The notes under the pieces: model-generated
Seen by the model: only the letters and a program-made list of their open reading frames with translations
Told to the model about the DNA's origin: nothing
The model's database searches: none
Shown here: piece by piece, positions 1 to 9,224 of the stretch
Layout of the letters: the number at the start of each line of letters is the position of its first letter
Position numbering within the stretch: the first letter of the stretch is position 1
Translations under genes and position numbers: made by a program
DNA from: Spirochaeta cellobiosiphila DSM 17781
GTDB taxonomy: Bacteria > Spirochaetota > Spirochaetia > DSM-17781
DNA length: 64,000 nucleotides
Assembly (NCBI RefSeq): GCF_000426705.1
Contig: NZ_KE384558.1
Span: forward strand, 130,866-194,865
Direction of reading: 5' to 3'

Positions 1-27
1 CACTTTCTATTCATGTTTTTTATCATA

Positions 28-960
28 CTAATTGTCAAAAGAATTGCGTTTTCCCACTAGATAATCATCTTTATGGGCAAACATTTTACTTACAGTACGG
101 GCTTTCTTTGCTGTTAAGATTTCAAAGTCATTTGTAAAACTATCCAGCTTCCCCATTCTAATCGCTCTAGCAAAGGTGACCATCCCATCACTGGAATAGG
201 GAGCAGGAGAGTCTTCCTGAAAAAGACCATCTGTTGTTCGAGGAACTCCTATGGCATCAAATGCTTTATAAACTTCCTCTTCAGAGACGTCTTCGACACA
301 AACATTTAAGCCTGTTTCTTTGTTGCCCCTAGCTACCAATTCCTTTAAGGTCAACGATTCCGGACCATTGATATTGAAAACGGTTTTATGTATGTCTCTT
401 TTGATGAGAGCATGGGCAGCCGCAATAGCACAATCTTTTCGCGATATATAAGACATTTTTCCCTCTCCCTGACAACTAAGCATTCTACCCCCGGATGTGA
501 GATAACTAGTAATCATGGCTTCTGCAAATTGAGAATTCCGCAGGAAGATGTAGTCAATACCTTTGCTGACTATATATTCTTCAGTAAAAGCATGATCCAC
601 TTTTTCTATACTGGGGTTTCCAGGATCTGATGTGTTAACTAGGGAGGTATAAACGATTTTATTTACCCCTGCGGCCATTGCTCCATCCACAGCATTCTTA
701 TGAGCTGTTTGCCGTTTCTTTCCCACAAAAGGTGCTGAGATAAGAAGGAGAACTTCTCCTCCTGCAAAAGCTTTTTCCAAGCCTTCATAATGATTAAAAT
801 TAGCCACTCTTGTCTCATAACCTTGGTTTTTGTATTCTATTAGACCCTTCTCAAGGGGAGCTGTTAGTATCAAATCTTTTTTATCAACTAGTGTATTTAT
901 CTCATCAATGACATAGCCACCAAAGTTACCGTCTACGCCACAAACAATGATTTTGCACAT
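28..960 (-). CDS. NmrA-family NAD(P)-binding reductase (quinone oxidoreductase 2-like)
   Basis: 310 aa. The N-terminus has a Rossmann beta-strand and a glycine-rich loop (CGVDGNFGG), a variant of the GxxGxxG NAD(P)-binding motif of NmrA/QorB-type atypical short-chain dehydrogenases. The middle contains the 'GVNKIVYTS' strand and the 'IFLRNSQF' segment usual in this family, where a substrate-binding domain follows. The family reduces quinones or acts as a redox-sensing NADP-binding regulator; substrate cannot be read from sequence. An AGGGAG ribosome site lies 8 nt before the ATG. The gene is 103 bp downstream of, and on the same strand as, a LysR regulator, so that regulator probably controls it. 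Confidence 0.8.
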   Translation of the reverse strand: MCKIIVCGVDGNFGGYVIDEINTLVDKKDLILTAPLEKGLIEYKNQGYETRVANFNHYEGLEKAFAGGEVLLLISAPFVGKKRQTAHKNAVDGAMAAGVNKIVYTSLVNTSDPGNPSIEKVDHAFTEEYIVSKGIDYIFLRNSQFAEAMITSYLTSGGRMLSCQGEGKMSYISRKDCAIAAAHALIKRDIHKTVFNINGPESLTLKELVARGNKETGLNVCVEDVSEEEVYKAFDAIGVPRTTDGLFQEDSPAPYSSDGMVTFARAIRMGKLDSFTNDFEILTAKKARTVSKMFAHKDDYLVGKRNSFDN

Positions 961-981
961 TCATAAGCTCCCTATTCCCTG

Positions 982-994
982 TCTAACAGTTAGA
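982..994. promoter_or_regulatory. 13-bp perfect palindrome upstream of the reductase
   Basis: TCTAAC-A-GTTAGA lies between the lysR stop and the reductase start, 22 bp before the ATG. It could be a regulator site; no promoter hexamers are clear around it. Function is inference. Confidence 0.3.
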
Positions 995-1062
995 TTAGCC
1001 TGGTATACAGAGAATATGAAAGGCCTCTATTTCTTATTAATAATGCAAGTTTATCTTATAGT

Positions 1063-1953
1063 TTAATTTCTATAGTAGTGAATAACCTCTTCCAGGAAAG
1101 GTTTGAGATATTCTTTGTCATTACTCTTCAAATATCCTAGACAGAACTCTGAAACAAAGTGAGGGTTCTCTATGTCTAGTATGCAAACATCCTCTTCGGC
1201 AGAAATAACCTGTCTGGATAGAAAGGCCACTCCTTGATTTAATTTGACCGACATGACCATCTCTTCCAGATAGTCACAATGCTTAGTAATCTGCGGGTAG
1301 ATACCTTCTTTTTGAAATCCCATAAGAAAGTCTTTATAGAAGCCTATTCCAATGTTTTCAGAGAAGGCTATAACAGGTTCTCCTTTTAAGTCTTTGATAT
1401 TCACAGAGCTTAGTTTACTAAACCTATGCTTTTGTGAACAAATAAGACATAGATCCAATGGTTTGAGAGCTTCTATTTGAATTTCTGGAATGTTGACAAG
1501 ATCATTAGGCATTCCGAAAGTTAGGTCCAGGTTCTTTGCCTCTAATTCTGTGGCTCCTTCTGCAAAAGATACCCTTTTAACATTGAGATAGACTTTATCC
1601 TCTTTATCTTTGTATCGCTCTATTATTCTTGGTAAATCATTAGTCTCAATGGAACCTGTAATCCCTATATTCAGAGATCGTTGTCTGCCATTTGCAGAAT
1701 AGGATCTAACTGTGTTATGGATTTCCTGTTCTAAATCCAGGAGCTTACGGCAAGCATTGAAATAATACTCTCCAGCACTGGTTAATTTAGGTCTGTAGTG
1801 GCTGCGCTCAAAGAGCCTCACTTCTAATTCCTCTTCCAGCAATCGTATCTGCTGACTAATAGCTGATTGGGAGAGGTTGAATTTTCTAGCGGCAGCAGTA
1901 AAGCTTCCTGTTTCAGCTGTCGCAATAAAAAAATGAATTTTTCGTTCAATCAT
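1063..1953 (-). CDS. LysR-family transcriptional regulator
   Basis: 296 aa, the usual LysR length. The N-terminal winged helix-turn-helix spans about residues 1-60 ('FTAAARKFNLSQSAISQQIRLLEEEL', given here only as its position near residues 18-43, is the classic LysR recognition region). A substrate-binding-protein-like effector domain follows from about residue 90 to the end. It sits directly upstream of the NmrA-type reductase on the same strand, which is its most likely target. A 21-bp palindrome sits just upstream of its start, as expected for autoregulation. The effector is unknown. Confidence 0.9.
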   Translation of the reverse strand: MIERKIHFFIATAETGSFTAAARKFNLSQSAISQQIRLLEEELEVRLFERSHYRPKLTSAGEYYFNACRKLLDLEQEIHNTVRSYSANGRQRSLNIGITGSIETNDLPRIIERYKDKEDKVYLNVKRVSFAEGATELEAKNLDLTFGMPNDLVNIPEIQIEALKPLDLCLICSQKHRFSKLSSVNIKDLKGEPVIAFSENIGIGFYKDFLMGFQKEGIYPQITKHCDYLEEMVMSVKLNQGVAFLSRQVISAEEDVCILDIENPHFVSEFCLGYLKSNDKEYLKPFLEEVIHYYRN

Positions 1954-1966
1954 AAGTCACACCATC

Positions 1967-1987
1967 ATCTTAATACTCTATTAAGAT
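1967..1987. promoter_or_regulatory. 21-bp inverted repeat before lysR (possible autoregulatory site)
   Basis: Two 9-bp perfect arms, ATCTTAATA and TATTAAGAT, are separated by CTC. The site ends 13 bp before the lysR start codon. LysR regulators typically bind interrupted dyads near their own promoter, so autoregulation is a reasonable inference. Confidence 0.45.
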
Positions 1988-2116
1988 AGTACAAGAATAA
2001 CTTCCACCCTGCAAATAAGTTTTAATAGGTATCCGGTTAAAATGATAAATGGGACTAAAACTATAAGATATAATAGACCTTTTGGTATAATTGATAGGAG
2101 AAGGGCTGGTGCTCCT

Positions 2117-2145
2117 TTGTTTTGAGGGCAAACATGTTTTATATT
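2117..2145 (+). promoter_or_regulatory. Candidate promoter for the C39-like peptidase gene (leaderless)
   Basis: A weak -35 (TTGTTT, 2117-2122), a 17-bp spacer and a -10 (TATATT, 2140-2145) precede the ATG at 2153 by only 7 nt. No Shine-Dalgarno sequence is present, so transcription would start at or next to the start codon. Confidence 0.4.
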
Positions 2146-2152
2146 CCGTCCT

Positions 2153-2785
2153 ATGATGACTAGATTAAAATTGTTATTAATAGGTCTTTTTATTTTTGTT
2201 CCGATACTGTCCGTTGTGGCAAAGGAAGTTACCCTTGATATACCTTATTACGCTCAAGGTAAGGATAGTCCTTGGGCTGATGAGCTTTTGGGAAATAAAT
2301 CCAAATTAACCATACGTAGTCATGGCTGTGCTTTGACTTGTATTACCATGATTGTGGATCATTATAGCCCAGAGTCCCTTACTCCTGATCTTATGAATGA
2401 TTGGTTAAAGACAAATAATGGTTATCAAGATGGATGGGAGGGCACAGATTACTTAGGTGAAGTGGTATTAAACTGGCCAGCTTTGGCTTCTTATGGAAAA
2501 GGATATGTTTATACCAGACTTGATTGGAAAGCTCAACCAGCAGATATCTTACTTATTAAGTATTATCTAGATCAAAAAGTCCCTGTTATTGGTGAGGTTC
2601 TTTATCATGGTGCACCCCATTATATTGTTTTGACAGGTTATGATGAAAAAGGATTTTTAATGAATGATCCGGAATTTCCTGAAGAACATAGAATGGAAGC
2701 GGTCTATAATATATCAGATAAGTGGGGTTCAGGACCAAGTCGGAATATCTATGGGATACGAGTTCTCTATCCGACTAAGTCTTAG
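2153..2785 (+). CDS. Exported C39-like cysteine peptidase-fold protein
   Basis: 210 aa. Residues 1-23 form a signal peptide ending near 'SVVAKE'. The mature part matches the papain-like Peptidase_C39_2 fold: a candidate nucleophile Cys in 'HGCALTCITM', a His in 'APHYIVLTGYD' about 90 residues later, and a following Asp in 'MNDPE'. The family cleaves peptides or cell-wall bridges, or acts as a non-bacteriocin relative of C39 peptidases. It probably acts in the periplasm or outside the cell. No ATG-proximal ribosome site is visible; see the candidate leaderless promoter. Substrate is unknown. Confidence 0.7.
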   Translation: MMTRLKLLLIGLFIFVPILSVVAKEVTLDIPYYAQGKDSPWADELLGNKSKLTIRSHGCALTCITMIVDHYSPESLTPDLMNDWLKTNNGYQDGWEGTDYLGEVVLNWPALASYGKGYVYTRLDWKAQPADILLIKYYLDQKVPVIGEVLYHGAPHYIVLTGYDEKGFLMNDPEFPEEHRMEAVYNISDKWGSGPSRNIYGIRVLYPTKS

Positions 2786-2830
2786 GACTTTAATGTCCGA
2801 TATAAACAGGGAGGAGCAGGGGATGATCGC

Positions 2831-3907
2831 TTGTCAAAACTACCCATCCTTTGTAAGCTGACCCATATGATCAGGATAAAAAGGGAAATAGCCCGTCAAT
2901 GGCTATATGAAATATTTACATCACTAAACTTAAGTAAAGAAGCGGCTTTATTAAGTTCAGATATATTTATTCGAGCTAGTCTCCGGGGGGCCGGTCACCA
3001 TGATATGACCTATCTCCCTGATAGAATCAGGCATATTGAAGCAGGAGATATAAATGCTTCAGGGGTGATGACATTACTGGATGAGACTCCTGTATTCAGT
3101 AGATATGATGGACAAGGTGCTTTGGGGGAATATTGCTGTTCCTATCTTTTAGATCATAGTATTGCCAAAGCCAGGAAAATGGGATTAGCCCTGGGGACTG
3201 TTCGTAATAGCAATCATTTCTTAGCGGGACATCCTTATGGACAGATTGCTGCTGAAGCAGGCTGTATGGCTATTGTATGGTCCAATACAGATCCCTGTAT
3301 GGGAGACCCGGGCTCTGAGGCTACTGTAATAGGAAATAACCCTTTAGGCTTTGGTGCTCCCGGTGTTCTTCATCCTATGGTGCTTGATCTGTGTATGGCT
3401 TATTCTTCTCTGGGTAAATTAGGGGAGCATATGCTGGCTGGAACGGAAATTCCTTCTCATTGGGGGCGTAATAGTCAGGGTGAGCTCACCACCGATCCGG
3501 GAGATGTCCTAAATGGAGGGGTCTGTAGTCCTCTAGGGGGACATAAAGGATTTGGTCTGGCTCTCATGAATGAGTTGATGACCTCCGGATTATCCGGAGG
3601 AGCTATGGGTCCTCAGGTGAAACCCAAGAGAGGATGGAAAGTTCATAGTCAGACAATCCTTGTTATCTCTTTAAATGAAGTGGGAGCCATGAGTCAGTGG
3701 AAAGGACGAATGGAACAGCTTCGCAGTGACATTGACAAGCGTTTGTCCGAACCTGTTCGCTTTCCAGGTGATAATCTGTATGCCCATTCCCTTATTAATG
3801 GTGATGATATCTCACTTCCTGTTGAAACCTGGGAAGATATGAAGAAAATATCTCTTCGATTAGGTATTGATATCCCCAATAAATTACCTTCTTTTTCTCA
3901 ATTATAG
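2831..3907 (+). CDS. LDH2/MDH2-family NAD(P)-dependent oxidoreductase
   Basis: 358 aa. It resembles the malate/L-lactate dehydrogenase 2 family (ureidoglycolate, sulfolactate and 2,3-diketogulonate dehydrogenases): 'RNSNHFLAGHPYGQIAAEAG', 'IGNNPLGFGAP' and 'PLGGHKGFGLAL' are family signatures. Odd point: the usual 'SHG' triad near residue 56, which holds a catalytic His in the family, reads 'GHHD' here, so substrate or activity may differ. The long frame begins with TTG at 2831 after a GGAGGAGCAGG ribosome site; an ATG at 2866 is the alternative start. The true start is uncertain. Confidence 0.75.
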   Translation: MSKLPILCKLTHMIRIKREIARQWLYEIFTSLNLSKEAALLSSDIFIRASLRGAGHHDMTYLPDRIRHIEAGDINASGVMTLLDETPVFSRYDGQGALGEYCCSYLLDHSIAKARKMGLALGTVRNSNHFLAGHPYGQIAAEAGCMAIVWSNTDPCMGDPGSEATVIGNNPLGFGAPGVLHPMVLDLCMAYSSLGKLGEHMLAGTEIPSHWGRNSQGELTTDPGDVLNGGVCSPLGGHKGFGLALMNELMTSGLSGGAMGPQVKPKRGWKVHSQTILVISLNEVGAMSQWKGRMEQLRSDIDKRLSEPVRFPGDNLYAHSLINGDDISLPVETWEDMKKISLRLGIDIPNKLPSFSQL

Positions 3908-3923
3908 TGCTATTATAAAGAGC

Positions 3924-4532
3924 ATGAAAAATCATCTCCATAAAATATTGAGTCTTACACCAGATGATATGGTGTTAGTACATTTGACCAGTTTGGCTCA
4001 GGTGTACCTTATGACAGGTGAAGAATACATCAAATACACAGAGGATGAATCCTTCCAGGCTTTTGGAGGAAAGGCAGAAGCCTCACCTGCCCGTCTCGCT
4101 GTTAGTGATTCCGGCAACTGGCATTTGGTTATAGAACAAATCGAGTCAGGTTCTGAATTGACAGTACGTGTAGAAATCCAAAAACACCCTAAAGCTCAAC
4201 CAGAAGAGCGTAAGGTAAAACATAAACAGGAAGAATTACTTCACAATGAACCATTATCAGAAAAGGTTGATATTGAAGAGGGTGTGGGGGGGAATACTTT
4301 TATTCTAATTCTCAATAACAGGAGGAGTATCTTTACACGTGTTGAATTGAGAGGATTAGTAAGCGCCGCCTGGAAAGGTAATCTTCCTTCTAAGGGAGGA
4401 CAGGCTATTTTTGCCTATCTGGAAAAAGAAAGACGTGATGTGTTACAAGATATAGGTATCAAAAGCCCTTATAGTCCAGTACTTCAAGATCTATCAGCTT
4501 TGATTAGGAATAAATATATTCCTAAAAAATAA
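3924..4532 (+). CDS. DUF1883-like protein
   Basis: 202 aa from the ATG at 3924. An upstream TTG in the same frame (3867) would overlap the dehydrogenase and lacks a ribosome site. Residues 1-80 resemble the DUF1883 domain: start 'MKNHLHKILSLTPDDMVLVHL', the 'ASPARLAVSDSGNWHLVIEQ' strand pair and an 'RVEIQ' end. A charged, probably disordered linker (about 80-115) leads to a second domain of unknown fold. Biochemical function is unknown. It converges on the downstream minus-strand gene with no gap between stop codons. Confidence 0.6.
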   Translation: MKNHLHKILSLTPDDMVLVHLTSLAQVYLMTGEEYIKYTEDESFQAFGGKAEASPARLAVSDSGNWHLVIEQIESGSELTVRVEIQKHPKAQPEERKVKHKQEELLHNEPLSEKVDIEEGVGGNTFILILNNRRSIFTRVELRGLVSAAWKGNLPSKGGQAIFAYLEKERRDVLQDIGIKSPYSPVLQDLSALIRNKYIPKK

Positions 4533-5588
4533 TTAGGTCTGTACATGGAATTTAACCCAAAAACTTTGAGGTACAATGAATTTTAGAGCTTCAGGTCTAA
4601 CCTTCAGACGTATATCTCCTTCTGATTGATAGAGTTCTCCGTCAATATGATATAGAAGACTTCCCTTGCTTTTAAAACTTATTTCCCTCGACTTGAAGTG
4701 CTGAATCAAGGGTAATCTCTTCTTGGCCCATTTATGATTAACCCTGTTATACCAACCATTCCACAAATTATATAAGTTGGCTAAGACAGCCCATTGATTG
4801 CGAAAATTAAAGAAGTAACTATCCACATAACCATCATTACAAACCACATCCGGACATATGCGGAAGAAGGCTCCGTAATAGGGGCGTGTTCCCACTTCAA
4901 CCATTCCTGCTTTTGTTTTAAAATCATATTCGTTGAAGGGGAACTCTGCATTTGTTCTCGTCCCTTTATAAGCAAAACGACCGTGTTTAAGTTTGACTTT
5001 TATCTTCTCTGTTCGGCGACGGGCTTGTTTGTTGATGATATGTATTGCCTGTAGTATATAAGACAACATACCTGGACGAGTGACATTTTTCTTCCTGAAA
5101 AAACTCTTTCTTTTATTACGAGCCGCTAATATGGAGGCATCAATACCAATGCCGAATAGTTGGCCATAGTGTTTACGCTGTCCATTTTTCACTTCCAGAA
5201 TGTCGACTTTTTGATAATAATCCTTTTCTATACTTTTCAAATAGCACTTTATTTGTTTTACCAAGGAAAGGGGTACTTCATAGGAGTCCTGAATCCCATT
5301 ACCACTTCCTCCTCGCAGAAAACCTATCCGTTTGGAGGAGATATCTCGGTACTTGCTATTCTTGACCATAGTATTTATAGCCAGGTTTGCTGTTCCATCT
5401 CCTCCCCAAACGAGCAGGTAGTGTTCCGATGATCGTAAAAACTCATAAACTAGATGAATGAAATGAGCTTTATTCTGACTCACGTGAATTTGCCCTGCGG
5501 GTATTCCTTTCATACGTTTCTTAAGAATCTTGGAATACTGAGGATAACGGCTTGGGTTTATAATAAGATGAAAAGCGGGAGTATCCAA
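4533..5588 (-). CDS. Diacylglycerol kinase catalytic-fold lipid kinase
   Basis: 351 aa. It has the nucleotide-binding signature of the DAGK_cat/YegS/sphingosine kinase family: 'WGGDGTANLAI' near residue 64 and 'RGGSGNGIQDSYEVP' near residue 93. The C-terminal beta domain ends in 'YHIDGELYQSEGDIRLKV', also typical. The family phosphorylates diacylglycerol or related lipids at the inner membrane face. Start is TTG at 5588 with AAGGAG six bases before it; that site lies inside the last codons of the upstream GH79-like gene, so translation of the two is coupled. Which lipid is used cannot be told. Confidence 0.8.
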   Translation of the reverse strand: MDTPAFHLIINPSRYPQYSKILKKRMKGIPAGQIHVSQNKAHFIHLVYEFLRSSEHYLLVWGGDGTANLAINTMVKNSKYRDISSKRIGFLRGGSGNGIQDSYEVPLSLVKQIKCYLKSIEKDYYQKVDILEVKNGQRKHYGQLFGIGIDASILAARNKRKSFFRKKNVTRPGMLSYILQAIHIINKQARRRTEKIKVKLKHGRFAYKGTRTNAEFPFNEYDFKTKAGMVEVGTRPYYGAFFRICPDVVCNDGYVDSYFFNFRNQWAVLANLYNLWNGWYNRVNHKWAKKRLPLIQHFKSREISFKSKGSLLYHIDGELYQSEGDIRLKVRPEALKFIVPQSFWVKFHVQT

Positions 5589-7013
5589 TTATATCTCCTT
5601 TGTAAAGGTAATAAATCCGTAGCTTGCTGGAGGTATAATAATATTATTTAGCTGTGAAAGGGAACGCCCTTTTAATTCCTCTACCGATTGAGGAAGATTT
5701 TTGAGTTCCTCTCCATTAAGGTATATTGTTGGACTAGTCAATTCTGATGAAGTAAATAAAAATATTTGACTGGGCATAGTCTGTTCGGGGTAGTCCTCGA
5801 TTTTTATAGAATTTTTAGTATCTATATTAATAAAACATAGGCAATACCCCGTCTCCTGTGTTAGAGAATGCAAATATACTCTGAGTTTAGGACTCCCCTG
5901 CTTTTGCAGTTGATATACCGTTGTCCCCATCAAATGCTGCCATAATAAGGTGATCCAATAATCAGGTCTTGGTGTAAAATCAGTATAAGATAGAAGTCCA
6001 TAATCGCCTCCGACTAAAGTCTGTCTTACGACTTGTTCCTGGTCATAGACTGCCGCTGCTCCTAATTGATCAAGCCACCAAAAGCCCGATAGAAAGGTAT
6101 CGGATAGTCCCGGTTCTCCACCACATTGAGCATGTCCCGTCTCTCCTAGCCAAATTTTTGAATTAGGGGAATATTTCTGTTTTAGTTTGGATATATGCTT
6201 TGCTTGTCTAATAAACTCATTCAAGGCTCTTGGCCGAAGCATTGTTCTGGGTCTCGCTCTTCTGATTGCCACAGGAGAGCGAGAGGATTGTTGGGGATAG
6301 TAGTGCCAGGTGATAATATCCACGTCTTGCTTCGTCTGTTTAAGAAAGGATTTTAAAAAAGGTAGAACTTCCCCAATAATAGGCCAAACGGCAACGGCTG
6401 GTCCTGCACTAGAACCTCGAGATGTTTTATGAAGGGTCTTTGTCAATTTGGACATGTCCTTGGCATAACGTTCTGGTGAAATATATCCTCCAAAACCATG
6501 AAAAAAGAGAAAGGCATTAACCTCATTACCTAGTTCCCATACATCCGCCTCATGGGACATATCCTTTGCGTATTGGATCAATTGTCTGGCGTTCTTGCGA
6601 CCCCATTTCTTTTTCTTTTTACGAGGTCCGCTCCCGGCATTGAGGGTTATCATCATTTTAGCCCCGACTTTATCTGCAAAGGTCGCTATTTCTTTCCATC
6701 TTTTTTTTGTGAGAAGGTAGTCATAACCATGGGGTAATTTCTTACCCTTTTTTTTTATGGCATACCACATTTTGTCTGCTTCTGTTCCTCCAATCCTAAG
6801 ATAGTTTAGTGACAATAACTGGGCTGCCTTGATGAGATCAGGATTGCTTAAGTCAATGGGATCAACTCTTTTAGCTCCTAAGCCTTTTTTGGTTTTTTTA
6901 GCCCCTTCCCACCAGTAACCGCCTATGATTTGGGACGCATCAATCGCGACGGATATAAAGGGTTTGGGAATCTGTCTGATGGGAACAATGTTACTAATGC
7001 TTACGGAATTCAC
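5589..7013 (-). CDS. Heparanase-like glycoside hydrolase (GH79-type)
   Basis: 474 aa. It follows heparanase/beta-glucuronidase family 79 closely: 'YLRIGGTEADKMW', the acid/base Glu in 'WELGNEVNAF' (near residue 163), the nucleophile Glu in 'WLGETGHAQCGG' (near residue 290), 'LSDTFLSGFWWLDQLG' and 'PDYWITLLWQHLMGTTVY', then a C-terminal beta domain. The expected reaction is retaining hydrolysis of a glucuronosyl or related glycoside. Odd: no signal peptide is visible, and the N-terminus is unusually basic with Lys-rich stretches (KKKKK near 135). Start is GTG with an AAAGGAG site. Coupled to the DAGK-fold gene, so a role on a cellular glycolipid is possible (inference). Confidence 0.75.
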   Translation of the reverse strand: MNSVSISNIVPIRQIPKPFISVAIDASQIIGGYWWEGAKKTKKGLGAKRVDPIDLSNPDLIKAAQLLSLNYLRIGGTEADKMWYAIKKKGKKLPHGYDYLLTKKRWKEIATFADKVGAKMMITLNAGSGPRKKKKKWGRKNARQLIQYAKDMSHEADVWELGNEVNAFLFFHGFGGYISPERYAKDMSKLTKTLHKTSRGSSAGPAVAVWPIIGEVLPFLKSFLKQTKQDVDIITWHYYPQQSSRSPVAIRRARPRTMLRPRALNEFIRQAKHISKLKQKYSPNSKIWLGETGHAQCGGEPGLSDTFLSGFWWLDQLGAAAVYDQEQVVRQTLVGGDYGLLSYTDFTPRPDYWITLLWQHLMGTTVYQLQKQGSPKLRVYLHSLTQETGYCLCFINIDTKNSIKIEDYPEQTMPSQIFLFTSSELTSPTIYLNGEELKNLPQSVEELKGRSLSQLNNIIIPPASYGFITFTKEI

Positions 7014-7107
7014 AGGATCTCCTTTGGGATTTGCATACTGTAGAAGGGAATTGTTTAAATTTGATTAGTATTTTCCTATCCCTTGAGTGGGAGGTGCAAT
7101 AAGTTAA

Positions 7108-7136
7108 TTGACAATTAACTAAGTCCTCTTAATACT
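7108..7136 (+). promoter_or_regulatory. Sigma70-type promoter for the GGDEF-EAL gene (leaderless)
   Basis: TTGACA (7108-7113), a 17-bp spacer and AATACT (7131-7136). The ATG at 7144 follows the -10 by 7 nt, so the transcript would begin at the start codon. No Shine-Dalgarno sequence is present. Confidence 0.65.
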
Positions 7137-7143
7137 TAGTTTA

Positions 7144-9207
7144 ATGGATATAAGCTTTTTTCTTGCCTTCAATCTATTAAGTTTAGGGCTTATTATTGTT
7201 AGTCTGTCGGTCATCCTCTATATTCAGGTCAATTTCCCTCGTAAAACGTATATGCCCTTCATTGGGTTTAACTTACTGGGGTTGTTTGTCATTACTATTG
7301 AAGTCTTCATTTTGTATCATATGCAGCATAATAGTTCTTTATCTGTTCTACACCGTTATACCCTCATTCAGGAGTATTTGTTTTGCTTCTACTTTCCCCT
7401 TATTCCAAGTTTGATAGGCAATGTCTTTGAACTTCCCCTTTGGGCCAAGAATATAAATCGCTGGGCAGAGATTATAGGACAGGGATTGGTTTTTTTCTTT
7501 CTTGCTTTTCTTTTTCTCTTTCCAAAGGAGTTTTTAGCCCTTCCGGAAAATACAGATTTGACAAGTTATGGTGAACTCATTCTATATAGGCATCAAGGTT
7601 TGGGGTTGTGGATCAGAGATGCCCTTTTCTTTGTGTATATAATTTATTTATTCACTATCATGATATTCCATTACAAAGGACAATCTTTTAGAAGAAAGAA
7701 CGAGACCATTCTCTTGTGGGGTCTTATTCTCGGGATTTCTTTTAGTCTCATTGGATTAATGAACAATTATGCCTATTCCCTTGTTTGGCGTAATTTGGCA
7801 GAGCATTTCTTTGTTAATTTAGGTCTGTCTGTCTTTAACTTAACGGGGATGCTCTTTTTTCTACATTTCTTTTTTCATAGAGCCCATAATTATGAAGAGA
7901 GTAATCTTCAATTAGAGGAACAGAAAGAAACTCTGTACCGATTAGCCTTTAGGGATGATCTTACAGGACTACCTAATAGAAAAAGCTTTATCTATGAACT
8001 GGAAGACATATGTCAAAATCCTACAGCTGTCTATGGTGCTTATTTGATTGATATTGATCATTTTCAAGATCTTAATGAGAGCTATGGATATCGTGTCGGA
8101 GACTATATGTTACAATCTGTTACCAGAGCCATAAGACGCCTGATTCATGATGTCGGGGGTAAATTGTTCCGCATATCTGGAGATGAATTTGGTTATATCA
8201 GTCCCCGTCTTTTGAATAAACAGGAAGCGATGTTCTTCGCTGATGATTTGAAGAGTGTCTTTGATCAATCGTTTCACTATCAGGATAGTAATTTTTTTCT
8301 TACCGTCAGTATAGGAGCAGGGGTTTTCCCTGTAAAGGGAAGTGATACTCCTGAGTGGATTATGAAGTGTCTTGGTGTTGCCCTGTTAGAAGCAAAACAA
8401 GAGAATGACCGCTATTGCTTTTATAGCTCAGGATTAAAAGAACGTTCCAAGCGTAATGTGGATATGATATCAGCTTTAAGAGAGGGGTTACATAAAGAGG
8501 AACTTCTTGTTTATTATCAGCCTATAGTAGATACCTATGGTAAAGTCGTCTTTGCAGAGGCTTTATTAAGGTGGAAACATCCAGAATGGGGCATGGTCTC
8601 ACCATCTGCTTTTATTCCCTTAGCGGAAACTGCTGGTTTAATTATGCCTTTAAGTGATATGATGATTCAGCAAGTTTTGTCAGATATCCGGCAATTGGAT
8701 AAGGAAAATCTGCCTATAAAGTTTTGTTTAAATCTGAGTGCCAAACAATTAAAAGCTCCTAATCTATGTCATAGAGTAAAAAATTACTTAGATAGTTATA
8801 ACATAGGTGTTGATAAGATTAGCTTTGAATTGACTGAAACGGCTCTCATTGAAAACATTGAAGAAAGTCAGCATTTGCTCCATTGCTTTAAGAACGCAGG
8901 TTTTGATATCTCTATTGATGACTTTGGTAAAGGTTATTCTTCATTGAATTATCTAAGAATATTACCTATAGAAAAGCTGAAGATTGATAAGTGCTTTGTA
9001 GACTCTCTTATGGGAGATCCCAAAGATAAAGCCTTGATATCGTCTATCATTCAATTGGCTAAAACCATGGAACTCAAGGTTGTGGCAGAAGGTGTAGAAC
9101 GACAGGAGCAATATGAGTTTCTTAAACAGGCCGGTTGTGACTTTTTTCAGGGATATCTTTTTTCAGAAGCCGTCCCTTTTGATGCTTTGTTAAAATTTGT
9201 TAGATGA
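7144..9207 (+). CDS. 7TM sensor diguanylate cyclase/phosphodiesterase (GGDEF-EAL)
   Basis: 687 aa. Residues 1-245 contain about seven membrane helices like the histidine-kinase 7TM sensor module. A GGDEF domain follows (about 270-425) with the active-site loop 'RISGDEFGY' (SGDEF, a tolerated variant). The EAL domain (about 435-687) has 'EALLRW', 'DDFGKGYSSL', 'KIDKCFV' and 'VAEGVE', so the c-di-GMP phosphodiesterase residues look intact. It probably makes or degrades c-di-GMP in response to a membrane signal. The next gene starts 17 bp later and encodes a cyclic-nucleotide-binding protein, giving a two-gene nucleotide-signalling unit. Confidence 0.92.
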   Translation: MDISFFLAFNLLSLGLIIVSLSVILYIQVNFPRKTYMPFIGFNLLGLFVITIEVFILYHMQHNSSLSVLHRYTLIQEYLFCFYFPLIPSLIGNVFELPLWAKNINRWAEIIGQGLVFFFLAFLFLFPKEFLALPENTDLTSYGELILYRHQGLGLWIRDALFFVYIIYLFTIMIFHYKGQSFRRKNETILLWGLILGISFSLIGLMNNYAYSLVWRNLAEHFFVNLGLSVFNLTGMLFFLHFFFHRAHNYEESNLQLEEQKETLYRLAFRDDLTGLPNRKSFIYELEDICQNPTAVYGAYLIDIDHFQDLNESYGYRVGDYMLQSVTRAIRRLIHDVGGKLFRISGDEFGYISPRLLNKQEAMFFADDLKSVFDQSFHYQDSNFFLTVSIGAGVFPVKGSDTPEWIMKCLGVALLEAKQENDRYCFYSSGLKERSKRNVDMISALREGLHKEELLVYYQPIVDTYGKVVFAEALLRWKHPEWGMVSPSAFIPLAETAGLIMPLSDMMIQQVLSDIRQLDKENLPIKFCLNLSAKQLKAPNLCHRVKNYLDSYNIGVDKISFELTETALIENIEESQHLLHCFKNAGFDISIDDFGKGYSSLNYLRILPIEKLKIDKCFVDSLMGDPKDKALISSIIQLAKTMELKVVAEGVERQEQYEFLKQAGCDFFQGYLFSEAVPFDALLKFVR

Positions 9208-9224
9208 TAGACTGAGGTGATAAA

